This document shows, one piece after another, positions 7,026 through 15,292 of a stretch of 34,564 bases of DNA (the first letter of the stretch is position 1; the number at the start of each line of letters is the position of its first letter). Made by a program: the position numbers and the translations under genes. Below the pieces are notes generated by a model, which saw only the letters and a program-made list of their open reading frames with translations, made no database searches and had not been told where the DNA came from. This stretch comes from Desulfobacteraceae bacterium (GTDB lineage Bacteria > Desulfobacterota > Desulfobacteria > Desulfobacterales > Desulfobacteraceae): assembly GCA_003353855.1 (NCBI GenBank), contig PIVS01000008.1:1-34564 (forward strand), read 5' to 3'.

Positions 7026-7553
7026 ATGAAAAAATTTGTTTTGTTGTTAGCAGCTCTTTTGGCTTTGTCTTTTTTCGGGTGTTCAACCTACCAGTCCACG
7101 GCCAGCTCCCCTGGCGGCGTCATTGGTTCTCCCGGGGGCAATGTGGATAACCACAAAGTTGTTTCTTTCTATGTTATCGGCAAAGGGCTTGAACCTGAAA
7201 ATGCCCTTACCAAGGGGGAGGCCGTTTTAATGGCTGAGCGGGCAGCCGTGGCAGACGGTTACCGGCAACTTGTGGAAAAAGTCCGTGGCGTCTATGTGGA
7301 TGCGTTCATGAAGGCCGGCAGGGGGACTATAAATCATGATGTGATTCAGGTTCACACCCAATCCTGGCTCAGGGGAACAGAACTAATGGAGATCACCCAG
7401 GGGGAATATGGAATTACAAATGCCAGACTCCGGCTGAGAATTAATTTTTCTAAAGATGGAATGGTCTGGTGGCCGGTGGGTCTAGGACAAGACGTTAAGC
7501 CGGTAGTGACCTCAAGCAGTTCTGTTACATCCAGTGGTGGCGGACCATCCTAG
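7026..7553 (+). CDS. LPP20/FlgP-like outer-membrane lipoprotein
   Basis: This 175-residue protein has a lipoprotein signal (KKFVLLLAALLALSFFGC, lipid-bearing Cys19; the FFG residues before it are a loose lipobox). The body KGEAVLMAERAAVADGYRQL, followed by VEKVRGVYVDAFMKAG, matches the helix typical of the LPP20 family, which includes the flagellar outer-membrane protein FlgP. The Ser/Gly-rich tail is probably flexible. A good AGGAAGGG ribosome site precedes the ATG. The next gene, 82 nt downstream, encodes a MotB/OmpA-domain protein, so the two may act together in the envelope. A flagellar link is only an inference, since no flagellar gene is in view. Confidence 0.75.
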   Translation: MKKFVLLLAALLALSFFGCSTYQSTASSPGGVIGSPGGNVDNHKVVSFYVIGKGLEPENALTKGEAVLMAERAAVADGYRQLVEKVRGVYVDAFMKAGRGTINHDVIQVHTQSWLRGTELMEITQGEYGITNARLRLRINFSKDGMVWWPVGLGQDVKPVVTSSSSVTSSGGGPS

Positions 7554-7635
7554 GAAGGTTATAATATCAAACTTAAGATAGCGGTTAAATGGGGCCTATT
7601 TACAATGGTCCGGCAAATTTGTTCTGGAGGTTATT

Positions 7636-8592
7636 ATGGGAAGGTTGCGGTTTAATATCAGGTCCTGGGTCTTTGTTGTGTTTCCGGCAGTGTCGGTTTT
7701 TATGATTATTTTTTTCTCCCAGTCTGTTGCCGCCGGGTATTATGAAGAAAAATTAATACACACAGATGCCTATTCCACCATGGAATTAAAATCTATTCTT
7801 GAAGATTACCAGATCAAGGCCAGTGTTTTGGATGCTCAGATAGCAGAAATCAAAAAAGACATTGACTGGCTGATCCTGAAGATTAATCGCATCCAGGATG
7901 CCGGGAAAAAAGCACCCCACGGCTTAAAAGAGTCTGTCTCAGTTAAAGAACAAAAAGTCATAACACTGCTCAAAGAAAAAAGCAGATTAGAAAAAGTCTT
8001 GTCTCATTATAAAAAAGAGTTTGATCTGAGAAAAAAAATAGAATCCGACAAGATTCTGGCAGCTAAAACCCCTAAGCAAAAAGGGGCGTCAGAAACAATA
8101 ACCACCAAAAAGATTTCTCCTGAAGCTTCAAAATCAATTATTGACCCATCAAACACCATTAAAAAGTCTCAAATTGAAGCAGCCGTTAAAAAAGCAGGCC
8201 TTGGGGACTGGGTGGAAGTAAACGGGGATGATACCTGTCTTCGGATCGAAACCACTCTTCCTATTCTTTTTTCCTCGGGAAGCGCAAAGGTATCCAAAGA
8301 GTACCAGTCCTTTTTTAAGAAGCTTGCTTCCTTTTTAAAACCCTATGATGTCAAGGTTCTGGTAAACGGTTATGCAGACACACTTCCCATCCACACCAAA
8401 CAATATCCCTCCAATTTTGAACTGGGGGCCACAAGGGCTGCCAATATCATCCATACACTGGTGAAACACGGTCTTAAACCCTCAATTTTTAAAATTGAAA
8501 CCACGGGGGAATACAGGTTTGCCGCCAAAGAACCCTCAAAACAAAAATCCTTCCAAAGAAGAGCCCAGGTCACGGTGATTTTCACTGGATAA
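7636..8592 (+). CDS. OmpA/MotB-domain envelope protein with coiled coil
   Basis: The 318-residue protein has three parts. Residues 1-33 are a hydrophobic export signal or anchor (WVFVVFPAVSVFMIIFF). Residues 45-135 are a charged helical region likely to form a coiled coil. Residues 205-318 are an OmpA-like peptidoglycan-binding domain. In that domain ILFSSGSAKVS, NGYADTLPI and ELGATRAANII hold the conserved Asp248 and Arg267 that bind diaminopimelate in the family. The DTLPI-x-YPSNFEL stretch is closer to MotB-type than to classic OmpA domains. A GGAGG site lies before the ATG. It probably links the cell wall to a membrane partner such as the upstream lipoprotein. Confidence 0.85.
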   Translation: MGRLRFNIRSWVFVVFPAVSVFMIIFFSQSVAAGYYEEKLIHTDAYSTMELKSILEDYQIKASVLDAQIAEIKKDIDWLILKINRIQDAGKKAPHGLKESVSVKEQKVITLLKEKSRLEKVLSHYKKEFDLRKKIESDKILAAKTPKQKGASETITTKKISPEASKSIIDPSNTIKKSQIEAAVKKAGLGDWVEVNGDDTCLRIETTLPILFSSGSAKVSKEYQSFFKKLASFLKPYDVKVLVNGYADTLPIHTKQYPSNFELGATRAANIIHTLVKHGLKPSIFKIETTGEYRFAAKEPSKQKSFQRRAQVTVIFTG

Positions 8593-8642
8593 GTAGACCT
8601 GACAATGAACACTGGGGAGGCATCTCAGTCGTTAATATTTTC

Positions 8643-9671
8643 TCAGGTAAGCATGATTTTTTGAAACAGCTTCAGATGTTGTTTAGCGGAGTTTTCCCAA
8701 TTGTATTTTTTGGTTTGCTCTAGTCCTTTTATTATTAGATTTTGTCGTAAAGTTTCATTTTGGATCATCTCCAACATTCCTTTCCGAATGCATTCCACAT
8801 CACGGGGATTAATGTAATACGCTGCATTGCCACATACCTCAGGTAGCGATGCCACATTGGAGGTTAACACCGGCGTACCACAAGCCATTGCTTCGACAGG
8901 GGGGATGCCAAACCCTTCATAAAGAGAGGGATAAACAAAAAACAGTGCTTTTTGGTAACATTCAACCAACTCGTCGTTCGTAACATCTTCCCGAAATTCG
9001 ATGGCAGGATGGGCAAAGGCTTTTTGAAGCAATTGTTGCTCTTTTTGGGAAAATATGAAGATATCAGAAAAATGTCCTATAAGCATTAACTTGCAATCCA
9101 CATGATCAGCAATTAACAGATAGGCCCTAAGCAGACGGATTAAATTTTTCCGTTTATTAAAGCTGCCCACAAATAGCATGAAAGGTTCTTTTTTTACGTT
9201 AACATCATGTGTATTTCGCTGGTCCACACCATTATGGATAACAAATGTTTTGCCCCTTGCATTTGGATAATATGCTTCGATCTCACATTTGCTGAAATGG
9301 GAAACTGTCACAATAGCATCGGACACATTTATGATTCTTGGGGTAAGAAAACGGTAATAGTAATAGAATGGCTTGGAAACTGTATCAGAGTATTTTAAAA
9401 ATGCTATATCGTGAATAGTTGCTATTATTTTAACTTTTTTGGGTTTAAATATCGGTGAACTCGAAGGAGAAAATATTAGATCAAATTTTTTTGCTTTCAA
9501 TGGTAATAAACTATGTTCCCAAAGGTGCTGTACATATTTGTTTTTTGTGTTTGGTTCTACACAAGTCAGTGATATGTGTTTATATAAGTTTTTTAAAATC
9601 TGCTCCGCATAAACTTCAACACCCGTTTTTACAGGGTGTTTAAAGATTCGGCCATTAAAAATTAATTTCAC
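8643..9671 (-). CDS. Glycosyltransferase family 4 (GT-B fold)
   Basis: This 342-residue retaining glycosyltransferase would add a sugar to the polysaccharide at the inner face of the membrane. The second Rossmann half carries the hallmark [22 protein letters not shown] (the E-x7-E region) and LMLIGHFSD. The N-terminal half has [14 protein letters not shown] and TIHDIAF, as in mannosyltransferase-like GT4 proteins. Donor and acceptor are not readable. The start is GTG at 9671, with AAGGA five to six nt upstream. It is the last gene of the long minus-strand polysaccharide run, converging with the OmpA-domain gene. Confidence 0.9.
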   Translation of the reverse strand: MKLIFNGRIFKHPVKTGVEVYAEQILKNLYKHISLTCVEPNTKNKYVQHLWEHSLLPLKAKKFDLIFSPSSSPIFKPKKVKIIATIHDIAFLKYSDTVSKPFYYYYRFLTPRIINVSDAIVTVSHFSKCEIEAYYPNARGKTFVIHNGVDQRNTHDVNVKKEPFMLFVGSFNKRKNLIRLLRAYLLIADHVDCKLMLIGHFSDIFIFSQKEQQLLQKAFAHPAIEFREDVTNDELVECYQKALFFVYPSLYEGFGIPPVEAMACGTPVLTSNVASLPEVCGNAAYYINPRDVECIRKGMLEMIQNETLRQNLIIKGLEQTKKYNWENSAKQHLKLFQKIMLT

Positions 9672-9721
9672 TTACATCCTTTTTTTGCTTGTACGCACTC
9701 TCTTTAATTTACAAATGTAAA

Positions 9722-10573
9722 TTAAAATATTCTTTTTCTGTTATAAAGCATAAATCCTTTCCAAATCCCACACCATTTTGTCATTAGGAATCGCATTTTT
9801 TTTACATCGAAATGTAAGAGACTTACGATTATTCCCCCCATACTTCTATAGGCTAAATATCTCATAAATAAGACAAACCCATATCTCATAAAAATATGCT
9901 TAGCAACCAAAGCGCCAAGTGCTAAACCTCTTTTTTGGGCTCTGTGTAAATTGCTGATATCTTCATCTGAGGGTGGGTGGTATACAACAACTTTATCCGG
10001 GCGGTAAAAACCAGTCCAACCATTGTGCAATAATCGCATTAAAAGATCATTTTCTTCTTCAGCATAAAATGTGCTGCCCATCCCAAAATCTTCATCAAAA
10101 TTAATGGATTCTTTATGCTTCCCAAGAAGGTTAATGAATAATGTAGTAGAGCTTCCTGCAAAACACAAAGGTTTCATTCTAAAATTGTGATAATTTTTTT
10201 TCCCGGCTACAATTTTACCTGTAGATATGTCGATGGTTTTACCCATCAGAATATTAGCTGGTAATGTGTCAAACAATTGTTTCACATTCTTTAACAAATC
10301 AGGAGGGTATTGACAGTCATCATCAGGAAACGCCAACAACTCTCCTGAGCTGTACGAAATACCGAGGTTTCTGGCTTTTGAAAGCCCTCGATCCGCTTTT
10401 AGTATTTTAATAAAAGAAAATTTATACTTTTTTACAAGTTCAGAGATTTTATTATGATGATTTTGATCAACAATAATCAATTCATATTCCTGGCATGTTT
10501 GTTGAGCAAGAGAATTTAAAAAAAGATTGACTGTCTTAAGTCGATTAACCGTACATAAAATAATAGAAAACAT
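9722..10573 (-). CDS. Glycosyltransferase family 2 (GT-A fold)
   Basis: An inverting GT2 enzyme of about 283 residues. The N-terminal strand FSIILCTVNR, the second-strand Asp in LIIVDQN, the metal-binding FPDDDCQYP and the later EEEND acidic motif fit the GT-A fold. The C-terminal 50 residues are hydrophobic and basic, suggesting membrane association. The ORF track starts at GTG 10576, while the adjacent ATG 10573 is equally likely; neither has a strong Shine-Dalgarno, and the gene starts within 10 nt of the HAD gene stop, so coupling is likely. Donor and linkage are unknown. Confidence 0.85.
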   Translation of the reverse strand: MFSIILCTVNRLKTVNLFLNSLAQQTCQEYELIIVDQNHHNKISELVKKYKFSFIKILKADRGLSKARNLGISYSSGELLAFPDDDCQYPPDLLKNVKQLFDTLPANILMGKTIDISTGKIVAGKKNYHNFRMKPLCFAGSSTTLFINLLGKHKESINFDEDFGMGSTFYAEEENDLLMRLLHNGWTGFYRPDKVVVYHPPSDEDISNLHRAQKRGLALGALVAKHIFMRYGFVLFMRYLAYRSMGGIIVSLLHFDVKKMRFLMTKWCGIWKGFMLYNRKRIF

Positions 10574-10581
10574 CACTAATA

Positions 10582-11226
10582 TTATAAAGCTCTTAATACA
10601 TTATAAAATTTATAAAACGTTGGTATACTAATCACATCTATATCACGAAATAGCAATTTGTTATCCTCCGTACTTCTTAAAATAAATTGAATATTGTTTC
10701 CTTTTGCCGCTTCATAATCTGCGTTTGCATCTCCAATAAAAACACATTCAGATAGTTTTAGTCCTGCTTCAGTTATAATCATTTTTACCCATTTTGTTTT
10801 ACTTGTTGGCGAACCATGCACACTTTTAAAAAACGGTTGCAAACCTTTTAGTTTAATAATTCGCTTGATTTCTTCATCTGGAGTGGCAGAAACTATATGG
10901 CATCGAAATTCACTACTCTGTTTTTGAAGGAATGTTTTTATTCCATCTACAAGGGGGGCTTTTATAACTTTCTCCAACACAATTTCTGAAAAACAGTTTG
11001 CCAATTTGTTCACATCCTCTGAAGATAAGTGAGTATTGAGAAAATGCTTGTGATAATGAACAAACTTATCAAAACGTGACATGCCGCCATTTGCCAGGTG
11101 ATGCAGCTTTATTAATTTGGCAATATCTGCGCCATAGGGTAGATACATTTCATAAAACGCATCTGTTTTAATTGAAACAGATTCACAAATTACACCGTCA
11201 AAGTCAAAAAAGATAGTTTTAATCAC
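10582..11226 (-). CDS. HAD-superfamily phosphatase (beta-phosphoglucomutase-like)
   Basis: The 214 residues contain the four HAD motifs: FFDFDGVICES (nucleophile and acid/base Asp), VSATP (Thr/Ser), a Lys in TSKTKWVK, and FIGDANADYEAA (metal Asp). A helical cap sits between motifs I and II. It starts with GTG at 11226. It closes a module of six genes with a CMP-type cytidylyltransferase and a pyruvate-type aldolase. Phosphatases in such settings (for example KdsC in KDO synthesis) dephosphorylate the sugar-acid phosphate before nucleotide activation. That role is inferred from position, not from sequence alone. Confidence 0.85.
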   Translation of the reverse strand: MIKTIFFDFDGVICESVSIKTDAFYEMYLPYGADIAKLIKLHHLANGGMSRFDKFVHYHKHFLNTHLSSEDVNKLANCFSEIVLEKVIKAPLVDGIKTFLQKQSSEFRCHIVSATPDEEIKRIIKLKGLQPFFKSVHGSPTSKTKWVKMIITEAGLKLSECVFIGDANADYEAAKGNNIQFILRSTEDNKLLFRDIDVISIPTFYKFYNVLRAL

Positions 11227-11316
11227 AGCGTTAGAACCTCATTACCTGTGGCTGTTTACTCTTCACGACACAAGACAGGATATCTCTTTGGGAAATACCA
11301 TAAATAGCAATAGTCA

Positions 11317-11997
11317 TCAGTCGTCCACCTCGTATGCGTAAATAGTACAAGGCAGTGCATCGGAATCCTGAATGAATAATGGTGCAATAATGATCTTTTT
11401 AAAAATTGATTTTTCAGAACATTTTGTTAAGTCCATATCTTCAATCAATAATATTGGCTTATCTGGATTTAAAAATGCCCTATGTGCTATTCGTCCCAAT
11501 GGACGGTTTGAAAAGCTTGATACAGAAAGCGTATCAAATCCAAAAGCACGGACACTGGGGAAATGATATCGAATATAATCAGCCACTTCCTGGGTGAAAC
11601 CGTAATTTTCCAAAATCTGTTCTCTATTCTTGCGTTGATAACAGAAGCCTGTTTTAACTAAAATAATATCGACGTCCTCTTTATTCTCAATGTTCTCCAT
11701 TAATGCAGTCAGTTGATCTGAAATAATCTGTGATTCTGGTTTCAGGTCAATTAATACCGGGTTATTAAAATGCCAGGAGATCAGGTCAAAATCATTCCAT
11801 ACTTGACCGTTGGCATAAAAATGCCGGGGTAAATCGATGTGTGTGCCACTATGTACGGTCATTGATAGGTACGTATCGTTTGCAGGGTCACCAGCATTTA
11901 TATTGCTTGTCTTCGACAGCACAACTCTATTTCGATCGCCATAGGTTGGGGTATCACTCTCAATCGGATAGGATAACAATAACATGTTAGTGTCCAT
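11317..11997 (-). CDS. Cyclase/kynurenine-formamidase-like metal hydrolase
   Basis: A cyclase-family (PF04199-type) protein whose metal site HSGTHIDLPRH matches the family signature HxGTHxDxPxH. The start region LLLSYPIESDTPTYGD matches the family's opening strand and Pro. Members hydrolyse amides or esters (kynurenine formamidase) or act on lactones; none is a standard polysaccharide enzyme, which makes its place here unusual. The ORF track uses ATG 12009; ATG 11997 or 11985 (one base past the upstream TAA) fit the family N-terminus better. It overlaps or abuts the epimerase gene, so it is part of the same transcript. Confidence 0.85.
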   Translation of the reverse strand: MDTNMLLLSYPIESDTPTYGDRNRVVLSKTSNINAGDPANDTYLSMTVHSGTHIDLPRHFYANGQVWNDFDLISWHFNNPVLIDLKPESQIISDQLTALMENIENKEDVDIILVKTGFCYQRKNREQILENYGFTQEVADYIRYHFPSVRAFGFDTLSVSSFSNRPLGRIAHRAFLNPDKPILLIEDMDLTKCSEKSIFKKIIIAPLFIQDSDALPCTIYAYEVDD

Positions 11998-12871
11998 TCT
12001 CCCTTGCATGTATTTCTTTGATACACTCTAAAATGCCTTGTCCCATATCAGTGTAAGGATTGGGAACCAGTTTTTTAGATACACTGGGATGAAATGAATA
12101 AGGCGTGATTTTGTAATGATGATCATCAATCTCATTGTTTAAAATAATATCGACTTCATTATTCAGGATTTCTTTCACCATTGTAAATAATTCTATTCGT
12201 CTCATCCGTTCGATTCCTGTCAGTATCAAATTCAAACAATTATATTGTACATCTTCAATAATATCCACGGACAACTTGGCAGCATCGTTGGCATGAATGT
12301 ATTCCCGCACTTCCTCTCCATCTCTGTCATGCTCAATTTTTTTATTCAAGATTGCATCTCGGAGTATATTGTACAGATAATTATTACCGTACGCCCGTTC
12401 ACCATATACTGAACCATAACGTATGATTGTAAAATTCAATCCAAAAGCTCTGTAGTATTCTTCAATTAGCTTTTCTGACGCCAATTTGCTGATACCATAA
12501 AATGAGCCTTTATTGCTCAAAGCATATGTGCTGCTGGCATATACAAAACGATTTATTTTTTTATTTTTACAGGCCTCTAAAATATTTAAATTACCAATAA
12601 CATTAGACTCAATCGTTTCAACAGGTTTTGTAACCGCTTCATCAAGATTTGCAAGACCCGCAAAGTTGTACACAAAGTCAACATCACTTGTGACAGCTTT
12701 TGCCACTGATTCTCGATCCAGAACATCACAATACTGAAAAACTGACTTGGGAAGATAGTCTGATTGCTGAATATCTGCAGCAACTACCTCATACCCTCGC
12801 CGGCAAAGTTCATCTACAACATAACCGCCAAGAAAACCTGCTCCACCAAACACAACCGCTTTATTACTCAT
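11987..12871 (-). CDS. NAD-dependent epimerase/dehydratase (extended SDR)
   Basis: The protein has about 294 residues and a Rossmann start VVFGGAGFLGGYVVDEL. It has the expected NFAGLANLDEAV region, the catalytic YASST Ser/Thr and YGISK (YxxxK), and a substrate-domain RYGSVYGERAYGNN. It would epimerise, dehydrate or reduce a nucleotide sugar; the exact reaction is unknown. Track start 12886 is shifted to ATG 12871: this ATG overlaps the previous gene's stop by 8 nt (ATGAGTAA), and GAGG lies 9 nt upstream. The next gene (cyclase) begins at its stop. Confidence 0.88.
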   Translation of the reverse strand: MSNKAVVFGGAGFLGGYVVDELCRRGYEVVAADIQQSDYLPKSVFQYCDVLDRESVAKAVTSDVDFVYNFAGLANLDEAVTKPVETIESNVIGNLNILEACKNKKINRFVYASSTYALSNKGSFYGISKLASEKLIEEYYRAFGLNFTIIRYGSVYGERAYGNNYLYNILRDAILNKKIEHDRDGEEVREYIHANDAAKLSVDIIEDVQYNCLNLILTGIERMRRIELFTMVKEILNNEVDIILNNEIDDHHYKITPYSFHPSVSKKLVPNPYTDMGQGILECIKEIHARENGH

Positions 12872-13817
12872 TACTAAAAACCTCATTCTTCAATTGTTGC
12901 CCTTTATGAAAACGGATCACTTCCTCAACCGCTTCCACTTCCATTGCTGTCCTGGAATCCACAGTGCTGGCTCCCATATGACACGTTAGAATACAATTTT
13001 CAAGGGTTGTCAAAGGTCCGTTATAAGGTTCTTGTTCAAAAACATCGACAGCAGCACCAGCAATAATATTTTTGCGCAACGCAACACAAAGGTCTGCTTC
13101 ATTAACGATCCCGCCCCTTGCTGTATTGATCAACATTGATGTTGATTTCATCTGTTTTAATTCTGTTATTTTTATCAAATCATGAGTATCTTTTTTTAAT
13201 GGTACATTTATTGAGACGACATCGCTTTCTTTTAGCAATTGTTCTTTTGCCACAAAGGAAACATTATTTAATTTACCAAAGGATAAATCAGGATTGATAT
13301 CATTAACAAGTATTCTCATATTAAAAGCAGATAGCAAATGAACCAAGCCTTTCCCAATACGACCCATGCCTATAATACCAACAGTCTTTCCATAAAGAAG
13401 CATCCCCATATAGCGGTGCCATATGCCAGATTTAATGTTCGTGTTTGTCTCAGATATTTTTCGTGCAACATCAAGTATCAACCCAACGCATAGTTCAGAA
13501 ACTGCCATAGACGGAGCATCAGGGGTGTATGCCACTCGAACGCCAAATTCTTTACATAACTCAAAATCGATACCATCAAGCCCTATCCCGACCCTTGAGA
13601 TGATTTTTAAATTGGGAGCATTTTTAAACACATCGCGTGTGATTTTTTCTGTTCCTGCAATGAGAGCATCGGAAGATTTAATCTCGGATGCCAACTCCCC
13701 AGTGCTGATTTTGCGTTCATACGGGTTGTGACGCACCTGTAAATTTGCTTTTTTTAATAACTGTCCGGGAATTTCTGATGTTTGGGAGAAAGGATGGGTC
13801 GATACAAAAATATTCAT
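12864..13817 (-). CDS. D-2-hydroxyacid dehydrogenase (phosphoglycerate dehydrogenase-like)
   Basis: This 317-residue member of the D-isomer 2-hydroxyacid dehydrogenase family has the NAD site VGIIGMGRIGKG (residues 146-157) and the full catalytic set. Arg234 is in NTARGGIVNE, Glu263 in DVFEQEP and His280 in LTCHMGAST. It lacks the C-terminal ACT regulatory domain of serine-pathway SerA, so a dedicated role in the cluster is more likely than serine synthesis. It starts 5 nt after the aldolase stop and overlaps the epimerase. A plausible job is reducing or oxidising the 2-oxo/2-hydroxy acid made by the adjacent aldolase. Confidence 0.9.
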   Translation of the reverse strand: MNIFVSTHPFSQTSEIPGQLLKKANLQVRHNPYERKISTGELASEIKSSDALIAGTEKITRDVFKNAPNLKIISRVGIGLDGIDFELCKEFGVRVAYTPDAPSMAVSELCVGLILDVARKISETNTNIKSGIWHRYMGMLLYGKTVGIIGMGRIGKGLVHLLSAFNMRILVNDINPDLSFGKLNNVSFVAKEQLLKESDVVSINVPLKKDTHDLIKITELKQMKSTSMLINTARGGIVNEADLCVALRKNIIAGAAVDVFEQEPYNGPLTTLENCILTCHMGASTVDSRTAMEVEAVEEVIRFHKGQQLKNEVFSNE

Positions 13818-13822
13818 ATTAT

Positions 13823-14596
13823 TTATTCTCTTTTTAATTGTCGAGTTACTTTTTGCATTCCAGTGACAGCCGCATCCCGCATAAAAAAGTAGTCAATGCC
13901 ATATGCTAAAAAAGTGCACCCTTGAGCAATCTTCTCATTTAGCTTTACAGGGTCTGTATCTACAACATGAAAACCGGATGGAATATTGTGTTCGTTACAC
14001 TTATCCAGCACGGTTTGTATCATCTTTTGCACTTCTGGCCGTTGAAACTCTCCTGGGAATCCCATTGAACCAGATAAATCATAAGGACCAATAATAGTCG
14101 CATCAATACCTTCAGTTTTGACAATGGCATCAATATTTTTAACGGCTGTAATATGTTCAATTTGAACAATTATTACCAGCTCATCGTTCACCCATTTCTT
14201 GTATTCTTCAAACCCCATTCCATATTTTTGTGCCCGGAACAATCCAACGCCTCTCTCTCCTAATGGAGGATATTTGGCATAAGCTACCGCTTTTCTGGCA
14301 TCCTCTTCTGAACAAACCATGGGAACGATGATACCATCTGCTCCCATATCAAGAACTCGCTTGATTATAACTTCTTCATTTTTACTGACCCGCACTAAAG
14401 CTTTCATCCCTTTAGCCTGAATGGTGGCAATCAGTATCTGAGTTGTTTCCAAATCAATAGAGGTATGTTCAATATCAACAACCAACCACTCAAACCCTGC
14501 CAAAGCCAAAACTTCAACACAGACTGGATGTCCTATCATAATCCATGAGCCAATTGTCAATTCATTATTGCGCAATTTTTGTTTTAAATTGATCAT
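13823..14596 (-). CDS. HpcH/HpaI-family class II aldolase
   Basis: This 257-residue TIM-barrel aldolase cleaves or forms 4-hydroxy-2-oxo acids from pyruvate (or oxaloacetate) and an aldehyde, using a divalent metal. Family marks are LVVDIEHTSIDLET near the start, KALVRVSKNEEVIIKRVLD and DMGADGIIVPMV, the metal Glu in IVQIEH, and the metal Asp in IIGPYDLSGSMG. Its ATG overlaps the cytidylyltransferase stop by 4 nt. In a polysaccharide locus it may build a 3-deoxy-2-ulosonic-type acid for CMP activation. That is an inference; catabolic HpaI would normally sit with aromatic-degradation genes, which are absent. Confidence 0.9.
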   Translation of the reverse strand: MINLKQKLRNNELTIGSWIMIGHPVCVEVLALAGFEWLVVDIEHTSIDLETTQILIATIQAKGMKALVRVSKNEEVIIKRVLDMGADGIIVPMVCSEEDARKAVAYAKYPPLGERGVGLFRAQKYGMGFEEYKKWVNDELVIIVQIEHITAVKNIDAIVKTEGIDATIIGPYDLSGSMGFPGEFQRPEVQKMIQTVLDKCNEHNIPSGFHVVDTDPVKLNEKIAQGCTFLAYGIDYFFMRDAAVTGMQKVTRQLKRE

Positions 14597-15270
14597 TTCT
14601 TTATCCTAAAATGTTTATACAGAAGTTCTGCCAATTCAAAATCTTCTGGTTCATCAATGTCAACTGCTTCCAATTTGTTCATCTCAAAAAGTTGAGGTTT
14701 TAAACCAATACGTTTCTGTCCTGCAGCTGCAAAGGATTTTTTAGAAAAAATATATAAATTGGAATTTTCTTCATACAAAGGAGCTAAATCCTGTGTCCGT
14801 ATCAGCTCTTGTGGGTTATGGTTAACTGGGTCGGCGTTTTTGTCATAGAGCCGAGTCTGTATTTTTGTTACAGAAAAAACAGAATTGTATTGTTTTAAAC
14901 CCGAAGAATAAGCGCAAATGGCATCATTTATGGTTTTTGAGCTTATCAGAGGGTTTGTGCTGTGTGTTTGCAGAAAATGAGTTCCATCTAATTGGCCCAG
15001 GTCATAATCGATAATATCATTCATCGAAACATAGTCACCTTGAATATCAACAGGACGATCAATAATCAACACGTGATTACCAAAAGATTTCATGGCATCA
15101 TTTTTTATAATCTCGCTGTCCGTATTAATAACCACCTTTTCAACTTGTTCAGATTCAATAAGAGCCTTCATAACAGCATGATATAAAGGTGCCCCATCAA
15201 AATCACGCATATTTTTATTGGGGACACGTTCGGAATTGCCTTTCATTGGTAAAAGGGCCGTTAGCTTCAT
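14593..15270 (-). CDS. CMP-type cytidylyltransferase (NeuA/KdsB-like)
   Basis: This 225-residue enzyme would activate an acidic sugar as its CMP derivative. The N-terminal nucleotide loop LLPMKGNSERVPNKNMRDF matches the acylneuraminate/3-deoxy-manno-octulosonate cytidylyltransferase signature (R-x-x-S-x-R-x-P-x-K-N class). FLQTHSTNPLISSKTI and DIDEPEDFELAE follow in the usual order. AAGGA lies before ATG 15270. No sialic, legionaminic or pseudaminic acid synthase (NeuB-type) is nearby; instead an HpcH/HpaI aldolase is translationally coupled, so the substrate may be a non-standard acid. Confidence 0.9.
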   Translation of the reverse strand: MKLTALLPMKGNSERVPNKNMRDFDGAPLYHAVMKALIESEQVEKVVINTDSEIIKNDAMKSFGNHVLIIDRPVDIQGDYVSMNDIIDYDLGQLDGTHFLQTHSTNPLISSKTINDAICAYSSGLKQYNSVFSVTKIQTRLYDKNADPVNHNPQELIRTQDLAPLYEENSNLYIFSKKSFAAAGQKRIGLKPQLFEMNKLEAVDIDEPEDFELAELLYKHFRIKK

Positions 15271-15292
15271 TTCTTATCCTTTTATTCACATT

